Assembly: GCA_964291505.2 (NCBI GenBank)
Contig: OZ220216.1
Location: 682,001 to 746,000 of the forward strand
Source of the DNA: Kistimonas sp964291505
GTDB taxonomy: Bacteria > Pseudomonadota > Gammaproteobacteria > Pseudomonadales > Endozoicomonadaceae
Length of the DNA: 64,000 bases
Direction: 5' to 3'
Part shown: positions 55,698-63,452 of the stretch, in pieces
Numbering within the stretch: position 1 is the stretch's first letter
How the letters are laid out: each line of letters opens with the position of its first letter
Made by a program: the position numbers and the translations under genes
The notes under the pieces: generated by a model
Databases searched by the model: none
Seen by the model: the letters and a program-made list of their open reading frames with translations, nothing else
What the model was told of the DNA's origin: nothing

Positions 55698-56579
55698 TCA
55701 AAACTTCATGGCATTTTCTACAACTTCAATGCTTTTCTTTAAATCAGAAACTGATTCTAAAGGTACAATAAAGAAAACTATCTTTATATTGCTTCTCTTC
55801 GGCCAGCTCTTACTGTAGATTTTTTTAAAGTTATCTTCCAGTTCGACACTTATTTTTTCTTTGAAATCATCTGAATCAATATCACTATCCATATCTCCAG
55901 AGAACTGTTTTATGCACTTGCTGTCGTATGTGCACAAAACAGGAACTGCAATATCAACTTTATTTAATGATCTACCTCCGGTTACATAACTTTTAAGCAG
56001 TTCATACTTTTCATTTTCAAGTTGCTTGTTTAGCTCTATTTCACCACCAAGTAACCTCAGCTCGGACTTTATTCTTTCTGAGTCATTCAGGTGTTCTTTT
56101 AGTGATTTGAGCGCTGAACTTATAGCTCCGCTAATGTTTTGATGGAATTTAGCTTCTCCAAGCCATAATGTGACTTTGGAGTTGCTAATAGAAAAGTGTG
56201 CACAGTCAAATCCTTTTATTTGCTCTCTTGTAGTTGATCTCAGCCTTGCTTTTGTTACAAATTTAGGAATGTCATAAAAAATGCTCAAGATCAGGAATAA
56301 TAAAAGTTCTCCATAATCTCCTTTTGATGTTCTATTTGCATCCGATATTCGTGTAAAACTATTTTTATTCCAGTCTGATTTGTCTATTGTTGCAATTTCA
56401 TCTTCTGTGAGTGCAAAAAATGGAACAGCATCTCGAATTAGACCAACCAATTCATTTTGGCGATATCTTCCATCTTCATAATCAAGAGTAAAAGAAGCAT
56501 CATTTTTACTTGCTGATTGAATATCCACTTCAAATTTAAATATTTGATTGCATATCCTTGTCTTAAGAGATGAGTCCAT
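55698..56579 (-). CDS. hamA: Hachiman defence nuclease HamA (DUF1837)
   Basis: 293 residues from the ATG at 56579. The DUF1837 core carries the nuclease-like residues in KGDYGELLLF (Glu91), IKGFDCAHF (Asp125) and LWLGEAKF (Glu142 to Lys144), the PD-(D/E)XK arrangement proposed for HamA. In published Hachiman systems the HamA nuclease is held in check by HamB. A TTG at 56624 extends the frame without a ribosome-binding site. It lies 91 bases after the NADAR antitoxin gene. Confidence 0.9.
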   Translation of the reverse strand: MDSSLKTRICNQIFKFEVDIQSASKNDASFTLDYEDGRYRQNELVGLIRDAVPFFALTEDEIATIDKSDWNKNSFTRISDANRTSKGDYGELLLFLILSIFYDIPKFVTKARLRSTTREQIKGFDCAHFSISNSKVTLWLGEAKFHQNISGAISSALKSLKEHLNDSERIKSELRLLGGEIELNKQLENEKYELLKSYVTGGRSLNKVDIAVPVLCTYDSKCIKQFSGDMDSDIDSDDFKEKISVELEDNFKKIYSKSWPKRSNIKIVFFIVPLESVSDLKKSIEVVENAMKF

Positions 56580-56621
56580 TTCTTGAAGTTTACTCCTATG
56601 TTTATTTGGAACAGAACGCCT

Positions 56622-56655
56622 CAATCAGCCAACGCCGTAGGCTGTCGGCTGGATT
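56622..56655 (-). repeat. Imperfect hairpin before hamA
   Basis: CAATCAGCC and GGCTGGATTG (one extra base) flank an inner GCC/GGC pair. It sits between the NADAR stop and hamA and may be a terminator or a processing site. No T-run follows. Confidence 0.45.
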
Positions 56656-56670
56656 GACTTGTAGCCGTAT

Positions 56671-57366
56671 TTAGAGATCGAAGCCCTTTTGTTGAAGGTC
56701 AGCAGAGTGTGCTTTTTTAAAAGAATCAGCGGATGTTATCTTGATAAAATCTTCTTGTGATTTCAAAGCATCATTAAGGAGGTCAAGCTTTATTAAAGAT
56801 ACCATAAGCGCACAAGTTCTAGCTTGGCAATTTATTGAGTACTTAGGGTTGAATTCAATATCTGTGAAACCTTTGTATATAAATAATCTTTTTAAGTATT
56901 CTTGATGTGGGCTCAGTGCAGTGAGATAGAGCCAATCATAAAAAGCAGTTCTAGGAATTAAAGGCCATTCTTGACCTAAGAAATTGAAGCCGGTCAAGTT
57001 TCCTGAGTTTTTAAGACGAGGATCTTTTTTAGCACTCCGACTATCCATCGTATAGATATCTGTATAGGGACCTCCCCTTTCAAATACCTTGCTTCCTTGA
57101 AATGCTGACTCCAAAGAAAATTCACCTTCTTCGGTTTCTATTTTGAGGCTGAATGCACTTAGGCGCTGGCCAATTTTCTCATCAGACTTGGTCGAAACCT
57201 CCAGAAGTGGTTCGAGACCCTTGAGTTTTGCAGAATTATGCAAAGCTTCAACATTCTTCTTTTTTTGGACTGCTGCAAAGCCTGAGTTCCATTTGAAGTC
57301 ACAATAGACTTCTTCAACTAAGTGTTCAGGCTTTGCAACTGCGATGAAAACAGGACGCTCAGCCAT
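56671..57366 (-). CDS. DarT1-associated NADAR antitoxin
   Basis: 231 residues. It begins MAERPVFIAV with FKWNSGFAAVQKKKNVEALH, then GSKVFERGGPYTDIY, AKKDPRLKNSGNLTGF, TAFYDWLYLTAL and DIEFNPKYSINCQARTCALM. These are the motifs of the NADAR proteins paired with DarT1, which remove ADP-ribose from modified DNA bases. Its start overlaps the end of the darT frame by eight bases. It therefore remains as an apparently intact antitoxin downstream of a broken toxin. Defence against phage through thymidine or guanosine ADP-ribosylation is known for the family. Confidence 0.85.
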   Translation of the reverse strand: MAERPVFIAVAKPEHLVEEVYCDFKWNSGFAAVQKKKNVEALHNSAKLKGLEPLLEVSTKSDEKIGQRLSAFSLKIETEEGEFSLESAFQGSKVFERGGPYTDIYTMDSRSAKKDPRLKNSGNLTGFNFLGQEWPLIPRTAFYDWLYLTALSPHQEYLKRLFIYKGFTDIEFNPKYSINCQARTCALMVSLIKLDLLNDALKSQEDFIKITSADSFKKAHSADLQQKGFDL

Positions 57367-57880
57367 TTTTCATTCCTAAAATCATATCGATTGGAACCAT
57401 GTTAGGTACAAGTATCTCTGATTTTATCGCATTTTGACGCCTTGTCTGTATTTCTGTATTACGCCAGTCCATGTAGGTGAATAGAACATCAAAGTCTATT
57501 TCCTCAGCTGCTTCGTTTGGACTGAGTGTTTCTACTCCAGCTTTGTTAGAAACATCAGCAGTAAATCACACCCCTTCCCTCAATAAGATTTCAGACTTTA
57601 TTTTTAGCCATACTGGATCAGTTATTCTTCCATCTTGTTTTGCACAAAAAAGCATTGGATGGTCATCAACAAAAGCTAGATGGACATATTCCTCAACTCC
57701 CTTTCTTTTGTCTGCATCATGACTCCATTCATTACCACCTGGTTTTGGAATTAAAACTCCTCTTCGTTCTGCTTCTCCAAGAGACAATAAGCCTTTGTGC
57801 TCTTGGATCAATTCAATATTTGATCTATCTGTGAAATGCCATATTCCGTCAAATCCATATTTACGGATAACTGATTGCAT
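57359..57880 (-). pseudogene. darT: DarT1-type DNA ADP-ribosyltransferase with in-frame UGA
   Basis: A DarT-type frame of 173 codons that has one in-frame TGA at codon 105 (57566-57568). Before the stop: IWHFTDRSNIELI, GLLS, GVEEYVHLAFVDDHPMLF and RITDPVWLKI. After the stop, in the same frame: FTADVSNKAGVETLSP, YMDWRNTEIQTRRQ and KSEILVPNMVP, in which Glu155 should be the catalytic residue. So only a change of one codon would restore a whole toxin. AAGGAG precedes the ATG. The gene's end overlaps the NADAR start. Confidence 0.88.
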
Positions 57881-58495
57881 GATTTTTACTCCTTAAGGCG
57901 GCTAACAGAGGTTTATACAAATCGAGTTCGCATAACATACTATCTACTTATTAAGTGCCTTTATAAAAAAACTAAGTATGCCAATGAGATACTCTCGGAT
58001 TTGCTGCTTTGGTTATTTATCAGGCCGTTCGCCTTTCACAATTTATTATCAAGTTCGCATAATATAAGGATAAGCTACTAAAACTTTGAAAATAACTGAT
58101 AAATCAATTGGTTGTGAACCATGGAAACAATCTGCATAGGAGAACGGGTACAATTGTACAGCGCATGAACCCGGTGAAGATTACTGTTTCATTCTGTCCG
58201 AAGTTACCGATGAGCGCGCCTTTCTAACCATCAGGCACGCTACCGCCCGGAGATGTTGGCAGCCTGCTGGTCGCCACAGCTTGGTTCTCGGTAGCTATAC
58301 GGTTACGTTGTCGTTTATCGCGAGCGATATAACCATATTTTCTAGCGTTCGGCTATGGCACTAGCGTGTTACTCCTTGCTTTATTTTTCATCCAATCGCT
58401 TTCAGTCACAGGCCGTTTTATCCGTAGCCACTTTCACCGGTGAACTACACTCAGCCTCCAGATGCTCACCGGAAAACGGTAACGAGGTAGCGGTT
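57881..58495. other. Boundary region of the defence island, about 615 bp
   Basis: The first part (57881-58080) is AT-rich and carries the 11-bp direct repeat AGTTCGCATAA at 57925-57935 and 58052-58062. From about 58100 the composition returns to that of the core. A possible broken small ORF starts at ATG 58121, stops at 58166-58168 and continues in another frame (58140-58364, with EPGEDYCFILSEVTDERAF), which may be a frameshifted remnant. No intact gene is supported. Confidence 0.4.
57925..58062. repeat. 11-bp direct repeat pair at the island edge
   Basis: AGTTCGCATAA occurs at 57925-57935 and 58052-58062, each followed by an AT-rich stretch. The core resembles one half of Xer-type recombination sites, but no matching second half was found, so their nature is unknown. 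Confidence 0.5.
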
Positions 58496-59755
58496 ATGGT
58501 ACGGCGTGGTGTTCTAGGCCTGGCGGTGGCCTGGTTGTTGCTCTTTGCAGTGGAGGTGCTGGCGGATGCCGTCATTGTCTTTGGCTATGGGGCAACGGGG
58601 CGTGTGTTTGTTGACCGGGTGCTGAAATACCGCGATGGGCTGGACCTGGTGATCGTGGATATTGATCCGGACAAACTGGCCCAGGCGCAGGAGCGGCTGA
58701 AGGGGCGTGCGGGCGTTCATTATCTGTCGTCTATTGACGAGGTGACGGATGACCACTGGCAAGACGCCGTCTTTATCCAGGAACTGGTGACGGAAGATGT
58801 GCCGGTCAAACAGGCCTTGCTGGCAAAGGCGGTGTCACAGCTGGCGCAGCATCAGAACCCGGCGCCGGTGGCCAGCAACACCTCGTCGATTCCCGCGACT
58901 CTGCTCGCACGACAGTTGCCGGACGATCTGAAAACGCGGGTATCCGTTAACCACCTCTACTCGCCTCATAGCGCGGCGGCCGAAGTGGCGACGCTGGACG
59001 ATTCACCGGCTGCACAGGCAACAAAAGATGCCGTGGAAGCCTTTAACGAAAGCCTTGGTATCCGGTCTTTCCGGCTAAGTAATGACTCACTACCGGTTCG
59101 TGATCAGCTCGGCCACTCCTTCAACCGGATCTGGTTTCGCCTCAAGCAGCATTTCATTGATATGACGGAGCAAGGAGTGATCAATTATCCCATGGCCGAT
59201 CTGGCGTTCATGCTGGTCTATGGGCGTCCGCTGGGTATCTTCGGCACCATGGATGTCATTGGCCTGGGCACGGCGATCCATATTCGCGATGTCTGGTTTG
59301 AGCTGGGTGGCGTGGGTTCCCGTATGCCGGCATCCATCATCGAGCGTTGGCAGGAAGGGCAGCGGTTTTACAGTGAGGAGGATCGTCCGGCGGATGTCGA
59401 GTGGCTGGCGCCACAACGCCAGGCCAACCTGGACGGCATGCAGCGTTATGCCGAAGCCGCTTCCCTGGCAGAAGATGGCTGGCAGGAGAAAACGAAACAA
59501 CTGGTGAAGGAGCTGCTGGCGTCGGCACGGCATCTCAGTTCACGGGAAAAAGACAAGGCGTTGCTGCAATGGTTTGAGGACGATGAACAGCTGCAGTATG
59601 CCACGTTCCTGGTGGCCGCCGTGACGCTGCAGGAATACCGCCACACCATCCTTGAAAACAAGGTGCTCTCCGTGGAGGACGCGGATGCCTTGCTGGGGAT
59701 TCTCACCGGTCAGTCGTGCTTCCTCAGTCGTATGGAGAAGGTCTTTCAGGAGTGA
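58496..59755 (+). CDS. 3-hydroxyacyl-CoA-dehydrogenase-like protein with signal peptide
   Basis: 419 residues. The first 24 residues (LGLAVAWLLLFAVEVLA) are a convincing signal peptide or anchor, followed at once by a Rossmann strand with VFGYGATGRVFVDRVL. VASNTSSIPATLLARQL and NHLYSPHSAAAEV correspond to the 3-hydroxyacyl-CoA dehydrogenase family, where a catalytic His lies after the SNTS block. The C-terminal half resembles the 3HCDH substrate domain (RDQLGHSFNRIWFRL). The ATG at 58496 has GAGG eight bases before it; the longer frame from 58355 lacks this. An exported NAD-binding enzyme is odd. Confidence 0.7.
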   Translation: MVRRGVLGLAVAWLLLFAVEVLADAVIVFGYGATGRVFVDRVLKYRDGLDLVIVDIDPDKLAQAQERLKGRAGVHYLSSIDEVTDDHWQDAVFIQELVTEDVPVKQALLAKAVSQLAQHQNPAPVASNTSSIPATLLARQLPDDLKTRVSVNHLYSPHSAAAEVATLDDSPAAQATKDAVEAFNESLGIRSFRLSNDSLPVRDQLGHSFNRIWFRLKQHFIDMTEQGVINYPMADLAFMLVYGRPLGIFGTMDVIGLGTAIHIRDVWFELGGVGSRMPASIIERWQEGQRFYSEEDRPADVEWLAPQRQANLDGMQRYAEAASLAEDGWQEKTKQLVKELLASARHLSSREKDKALLQWFEDDEQLQYATFLVAAVTLQEYRHTILENKVLSVEDADALLGILTGQSCFLSRMEKVFQE

Positions 59756-59813
59756 TGACAGGTGGGGAGCGTGCGGGCGTTTGGGCAGGTTGGTCTATCA
59801 GGGAAGGTCGCTG

Positions 59814-59842
59814 TAAAAAATCCGGGCCGGTGACGGCCCGGA
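59814..59842 (-). terminator. Terminator of the gatCAB operon
   Basis: TCCGGGCCG and CGGCCCGGA form a GC-rich 9-bp stem with a 4-base loop. On the minus strand six T follow. It is 13 bases past the gatB stop. Confidence 0.92.
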
Positions 59843-59854
59843 AACTGTGAGCAA

Positions 59855-61303
59855 TTACTGATCCAGCTTCTGCTTCAGAATCTGGTTCACCATGCCCGGG
59901 TTGGCTTTGCCTTTGGAGGCCTTCATGATCTGGCCGACAAAGAAGCCCAGCATCTTGCCACGCTTGCTTTCCTCGGCGGCGCGGTAGTTGGCCACCTGGT
60001 CCGCACAGTTCGCCAGCACCTCGTCGATAATGGCTTCAATGGCGCCGGTATCGGTCACCTGCTTGAGGCCTTTCTTCTCGATCACGTCATCCGCACTCTG
60101 GCCTTCACCGCTCCACAGGGCGTCAAACACCTGCTTGGCGATCTTGCCGGAGATTGTGTTGTCGCGGATGCGGGTGATCAGGCCGCCCAGCATCTCGGCG
60201 TTCACCGGGGATTCGCTGATGGTCAGGCTGTCGTTGTTCAGACGGCTGGCCAGTTCGCCCATCACCCAGTTGGCCGCCAGCTTGGCGTCGCCACCGCTTT
60301 TCGCGACCTGCTCGAAGAAGTCTGCCGTGGTCCGGTCTTCCACCAAACGATTGGCGTCGTAATCATTCAGCTGGTATTCCGCCGTGAAACGGGCCTGCTT
60401 GGCCGCGGGCAGTTCAGGCATGGTTTGGCGAATACGTTCCAGGTGTTCGTCGTCGATCACCACCGGCAGCAGGTCAGGGCAGGGGAAGTAACGGTAGTCG
60501 TTGGCTTCTTCCTTGCTGCGCATGGAGCGGGTCTCGTCCTTGTCGGCATCGTACAGGCGGGTTTCCTGCACCACGGTGCCGCCGCTTTCCAGCAGGTCGA
60601 TCTGGCGCTCGATCTCATGGTTGATCGCGCGTTCTACGAACTTGAAGGAGTTGACGTTCTTGATCTCGGCGCGGGTGCCCAGCTTTTCCTGGCCTTTCGG
60701 GCGCACGGAGACGTTGGCGTCGCAGCGCATGGAGCCCTGGGACATGTCGCCGTCGGACACACCCAAATAGCAGACCAGCGTATGCAGGTACTTCAGGTAA
60801 GCGACCGCTTCCTTCGCACTGCGCATGTCCGGCTCGGAGACGATTTCCAGCAGCGGGGTGCCAGCTCGGTTCAGGTCGATGCCGGTCATGCCCTGGAAGT
60901 CTTCGTGCAGGCTCTTGCCGGCGTCTTCTTCCAGGTGGGCATGGTGCAGGCGTACGGTTTTACGACTGCCGTCTTCCAGAGTCAGTTCCACTTCACCGGC
61001 GCCGACAATCGGGTGGTCCAGCTGGGTGGTCTGGTAGCCTTTGGGCAGGTCGGGGTAGAAGTAGTTCTTCCGGTCAAAAACGTTGCGCTGGTTGATCTTG
61101 GCATTGATGCCAAGGCCGAAGCGAATGCCCATGTTCACGGCTTCTTCATTCACCACCGGCAGTATGCCCGGCAGGCCCAGGTCAATGGCGTTAGCCTGGG
61201 TGTTCGGCTCGGCACCAAACGCGGTGGACGAGCCGGAGAAAATCTTGGACTTGGTGGCGAGCTGGACGTGTACCTCCAGCCCGATGACCGCTTCCCATTC
61301 CAT
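59855..61303 (-). CDS. gatB: Aspartyl/glutamyl-tRNA amidotransferase subunit B
   Basis: 482 residues. N-terminal EAVIGLEVHVQLATKSKIFSG, metal-site region GSMRCDANVSVRP, EIKNVNSFKFVERAI and the C-terminal YqeY-like domain ending KANPGMVNQILKQKL. With GatA and GatC it converts misacylated Asp-tRNA(Asn) and/or Glu-tRNA(Gln). Last gene of the gatCAB operon, followed by its terminator. Confidence 0.95.
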   Translation of the reverse strand: MEWEAVIGLEVHVQLATKSKIFSGSSTAFGAEPNTQANAIDLGLPGILPVVNEEAVNMGIRFGLGINAKINQRNVFDRKNYFYPDLPKGYQTTQLDHPIVGAGEVELTLEDGSRKTVRLHHAHLEEDAGKSLHEDFQGMTGIDLNRAGTPLLEIVSEPDMRSAKEAVAYLKYLHTLVCYLGVSDGDMSQGSMRCDANVSVRPKGQEKLGTRAEIKNVNSFKFVERAINHEIERQIDLLESGGTVVQETRLYDADKDETRSMRSKEEANDYRYFPCPDLLPVVIDDEHLERIRQTMPELPAAKQARFTAEYQLNDYDANRLVEDRTTADFFEQVAKSGGDAKLAANWVMGELASRLNNDSLTISESPVNAEMLGGLITRIRDNTISGKIAKQVFDALWSGEGQSADDVIEKKGLKQVTDTGAIEAIIDEVLANCADQVANYRAAEESKRGKMLGFFVGQIMKASKGKANPGMVNQILKQKLDQ

Positions 61304-61358
61304 GTTGTAAACCTCTTTTCAGTCCTGCCGGCGTCGGCAGGCGGTCAAAATCAATCTG

Positions 61359-62810
61359 TTACAGGCCGGCCGGTGCCTGGGCGTGCCAGTCGGTGGCCAT
61401 CTGGAACCGGTGCGCGATGTTCAGCAGGCGGCTTTCATCAAAGTAGTTGCCGGTCAGCTGCAGGCCCACGGGCAGTCCGTCCACAAAACCTGCCGGAATG
61501 GTCATGCCGGGCAGACCCGCCAGGTTGGTGGCGATGGTGTAGATGTCCGACAGGTACATGGCGACCGGGTCGTCGGTCTTGTCGCCGATGGGGAAGGCAG
61601 GCGCCGGGGCGGTCGGGCCCATGATCACGTCCACATCCTGGAAGGCGCGGGTGAAGTCGTCCTTGATCAGGCGGCGGATCTTCTGGGCCTTCAGGTAGTA
61701 GGCGTCGTAGTAACCGGCAGACAGCGCGTAAGTACCCACCAGGATACGGCGCTTCACTTCGCCACCGAAGCCTTCGCTGCGGCTGCGCTTGTAGAGGTCT
61801 TCCAGGTCCTGCGGGTCTTCGCAGCGGTAGCCGAAGCGTACGCCGTCGAAACGGGACAGGTTGGAGGAGGCTTCCGCCGGTGCGATAACGTAATACGCTG
61901 CAACCGCCAGATCGGAACTGGGCAGGCTGACTTCTTTGACGGTCGCGCCCAGCTTTTCGTATTCACGTACCGCGTCACGAATGATGGCTTCGACACGGCT
62001 GTCGAGACCAGCGGCGAAATACTCTTTCGGCAGACCGATGCGCAGGCCGTCCAGCGGCTTGGTCAGGTCGGCGGTGTAGTCCGGCACTTCGCGGTTGACG
62101 CAGGTGGAATCCTTCGGATCGAAACCGGCCATGACGTTCAGCATCATCGCGGCGTCTTCCGCGGTGCGGGTCATGGGGCCGGCCTGGTCCAGACTGGAAG
62201 CGAAGGCGATCATGCCCCAGCGGGAAACCCGGCCGTAGGTGGGCTTGATGCCGGTGATGCCGCACATGGAGGCAGGCTGACGGATGGAGCCGCCGGTATC
62301 GGTACCGGTCGCGCCCGCTGCCAGACGTGCCGCAATACAGGCCGCCGCGCCGCCGGAAGAACCGCCGGGAATCATCTCGGTATTCCAGGGGTTGCGTACC
62401 ACACCGTAGTAGCTGCTTTCGTTGGAAGAGCCCATGGCAAACTCGTCCATGTTGGTCTTGCCCAGCATGACGGCGCCGGCATCCTTGAAATTCTGGGTGA
62501 CGGTGGATTCGTAAGGGGCGATGAAGTTATCCAGCATCTTGGAACCGCAGCTGGTTTTCACGCCTTCGGTGCAGAAGATGTCTTTCTGCGCCAGCGGGAT
62601 ACCGGTCAGCGGGGTCGCCTTGCCTTCGGCGCGCAGTGTGTCCGCGTGACGGGCCTGGTTCATGGCCAGTTCTTCGGTCACGGTGATGTAGCTGTTGTAG
62701 GTGGAATCCAGATCGCGGATCCGGTCCAGGTAGGCGCGGGTCAGCTCTTCGCTGGAGATGTCGCCGGCGGCCAGGGCGCGGGACTGTTCGGCTAATGTCT
62801 TGTTATGCAT
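61359..62810 (-). CDS. gatA: Aspartyl/glutamyl-tRNA amidotransferase subunit A
   Basis: 483 residues of the amidase-signature family. Catalytic Lys in PLAQKDIFCT, the Ser-rich GGSSGGAAACIAARL and the nucleophile Ser in TGTDTGGSIRQPAS form the Ser-cisSer-Lys triad. It releases ammonia from glutamine for transamidation. It lies between gatC and gatB with gaps of about 60 and 55 bases. A 470-residue frame on the opposite strand is a shadow. Confidence 0.95.
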   Translation of the reverse strand: MHNKTLAEQSRALAAGDISSEELTRAYLDRIRDLDSTYNSYITVTEELAMNQARHADTLRAEGKATPLTGIPLAQKDIFCTEGVKTSCGSKMLDNFIAPYESTVTQNFKDAGAVMLGKTNMDEFAMGSSNESSYYGVVRNPWNTEMIPGGSSGGAAACIAARLAAGATGTDTGGSIRQPASMCGITGIKPTYGRVSRWGMIAFASSLDQAGPMTRTAEDAAMMLNVMAGFDPKDSTCVNREVPDYTADLTKPLDGLRIGLPKEYFAAGLDSRVEAIIRDAVREYEKLGATVKEVSLPSSDLAVAAYYVIAPAEASSNLSRFDGVRFGYRCEDPQDLEDLYKRSRSEGFGGEVKRRILVGTYALSAGYYDAYYLKAQKIRRLIKDDFTRAFQDVDVIMGPTAPAPAFPIGDKTDDPVAMYLSDIYTIATNLAGLPGMTIPAGFVDGLPVGLQLTGNYFDESRLLNIAHRFQMATDWHAQAPAGL

Positions 62811-62872
62811 GTCTTGGTTTCAGGTGAATACAGGTTATGCCGGAGCAGGAAGTTCAGGTTGCTGGCGGCGCT

Positions 62873-63160
62873 TTATTCAATGACCCGGGGAACCAGGAAC
62901 AGGCCGTCTTCCGTCGCCGGGGCATTTTCCTGCAGGTGCTCACGCTGGTTGGTTTCTGTCACCACGTCCGGGCGCAGGCGCTGGACCGCATCCAGCGGGT
63001 GGGCCATGGGCTCAACGCCGTCGGTATCCACTGCCTGCATTCGGTTGATCAGTTCAAGGATGTTCACGATATTGTCCGTGGTCTTCTGGGCCTCTGTCTC
63101 GCTGATGGACAGACGAGCCAGATGCGCCACACTGGATATCGTGGAGCGGTCAATCGCCAT
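62873..63160 (-). CDS. gatC: Aspartyl/glutamyl-tRNA amidotransferase subunit C
   Basis: 95 residues. MAIDRSTISSVAHLARLSI is the family opening, and VDTDGVEPMAHPLDAVQRLRPD with NAPATEDGLFLVPRVIE completes it. GGAG is ten bases before the ATG at 63160 but just one before the in-frame ATG at 63169, so the shorter start is chosen. It holds GatA and GatB together. Confidence 0.93.
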   Translation of the reverse strand: MAIDRSTISSVAHLARLSISETEAQKTTDNIVNILELINRMQAVDTDGVEPMAHPLDAVQRLRPDVVTETNQREHLQENAPATEDGLFLVPRVIE

Positions 63161-63452
63161 AGGGATCATTCTCCGGAATGTGACAAATAAGCGAACCCTT
63201 CGATTGCGTGTGCAGGATCAACGGGCTAAGTGCAATTAATCGGCTTAATGTAGGGGGTTGGCGTTTGAATCTCAAGGGATGCAACGGCCGGGATAGTGAA
63301 TTGCGTGACAATATCGTTTCCTTACCGGCAAATGCAAGGCATACTTATCTTATTTTGCGGGTTGTCCGGCATTCCCGCCATTGTTAGAGTTTTATGAAAT
63401 ATAACGGGGCTTACAGTTTTTCCCCCCGGACCGTGCAGGGTAACATTACAAA

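Noticed and set aside
57925..58062. Reading the AGTTCGCATAA repeats as complete dif-like Xer sites
   Set aside because: The second half-site (TTATGTTAAAT-like) does not follow at the required distance in either copy.
61383..62795. A 470-codon open frame on the plus strand, and a similar one at 60425-61624
   Set aside because: They run opposite gatA and gatB, which are unmistakable; the reverse frames are GC-composition artefacts.
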